The notes beneath the pieces are model-generated. The model was not told where the DNA came from. It made no database searches and was given only the letters and a program-made list of their open reading frames with translations. From NCBI GenBank assembly GCA_030639445.1, contig DAOWCR010000015.1, forward strand, positions 1-13,854: DNA of 13,854 bases. Reading direction: 5' to 3'. Both the position numbers and the translations under genes were made by a program. Shown in pieces: positions 13,684 through 13,854 of this stretch (its first letter is position 1; each line of letters starts with the position of its first letter). Source of the stretch: Dehalococcoidales bacterium. Its GTDB lineage: Bacteria > Chloroflexota > Dehalococcoidia > Dehalococcoidales > RBG-16-60-22.

Positions 13684-13854
13684 CTATATCTTCGTTCGTG
13701 CCGGCGGCTGGTAACTGGCCATGGCGAGATAACCTTTGAACCTTTGCCGGTTCTTTCTTAAACGCCTTTCCAGCAGGGCTGGAATCAGGAAAAGGCCGCC
13801 CATCGCTAGGGCTAAGACCAGAAAAGCCGGCAGGCTGATACTGCCGCCGGTATA
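13684..13854 (-). CDS. C-terminal fragment of an unidentified membrane protein (5' end off the window)
   Basis: The last 56 codons of an open frame entering from the right edge and ending at TAG 13684-13686. The visible part begins YTGGSISLPAFL, followed by a hydrophobic helix (LVLALAMGGLFLIPALL). A basic stretch (ERRLRKNRQRFKG) comes next, and then a polar end (YLAMASYQPPARTKI). This is one membrane span with a positively charged cytoplasmic tail. The stop is just upstream of degV, so the genes are probably in one operon. The family cannot be named from this piece. Confidence 0.65.
   Translation of the reverse strand, partial: YTGGSISLPAFLVLALAMGGLFLIPALLERRLRKNRQRFKGYLAMASYQPPARTKI

Overview
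The window reads as a compact bacterial chromosome segment, moderately GC-rich by eye, with short intergenic gaps, frequent gene overlaps, GTG/TTG starts and no phage, IS or CRISPR signature. The gene content (a GNAT-fused ADP-forming acyl-CoA synthetase, a molybdenum-cofactor maturation cluster with a DUF362 protein, a PflX-type radical SAM protein and a DegV/PlsY pair) fits an anaerobic, possibly uncultured bacterium. Dehalococcoidia/Chloroflexota is my best guess. That placement is inference from gene families; no taxonomic marker settles it.

Layout. (1) 1-2415, minus: a long acyl-CoA synthetase with an N-terminal GNAT domain, cut by the left edge. Upstream of it is a tRNA-Gln(CUG) driven by a perfect TTGACA-N17-TATAAT promoter. 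(2) 2640-3240: an AT-richer stretch holding one 70-residue two-helix membrane protein, a hairpin, a 21-bp dyad and a strong intrinsic terminator. (3) 3352-5232, plus: a promoter and a three-gene run, RNase III, a 51-residue charged protein and a PflX-like radical SAM protein. The last has no ordinary start codon ahead of its conserved cysteines. (4) 5233-5525: a roughly 170-bp palindromic intergenic element, then an acylphosphatase. A shorter relative of the element's right half lies just upstream of rnc and supplies the terminator in region 2. (5) 5835-8973, minus: an overlapping mobA-moeA-mobB-DUF362 operon for the last steps of molybdenum/tungsten cofactor assembly. (6) 9126-9953, plus: an alpha/beta hydrolase divergent from mobA. 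(7) 9966-13854, minus: a membrane-protein C-terminus, a DegV fatty-acid-binding protein, PlsY, a small P-loop kinase with its own -10 box, and leucyl aminopeptidase.

Functional links. MobA, MoeA and MobB act together on molybdopterin. DegV (FakB-type) and PlsY are neighbouring parts of the acyl-phosphate route to phosphatidic acid. RNase III heads a small RNA-processing/unknown operon. No complete undescribed system is evident. The best leads are the non-canonical start of the radical SAM gene beside the 51-residue protein, the two-copy palindromic element, and the DUF362 protein tied to cofactor genes.
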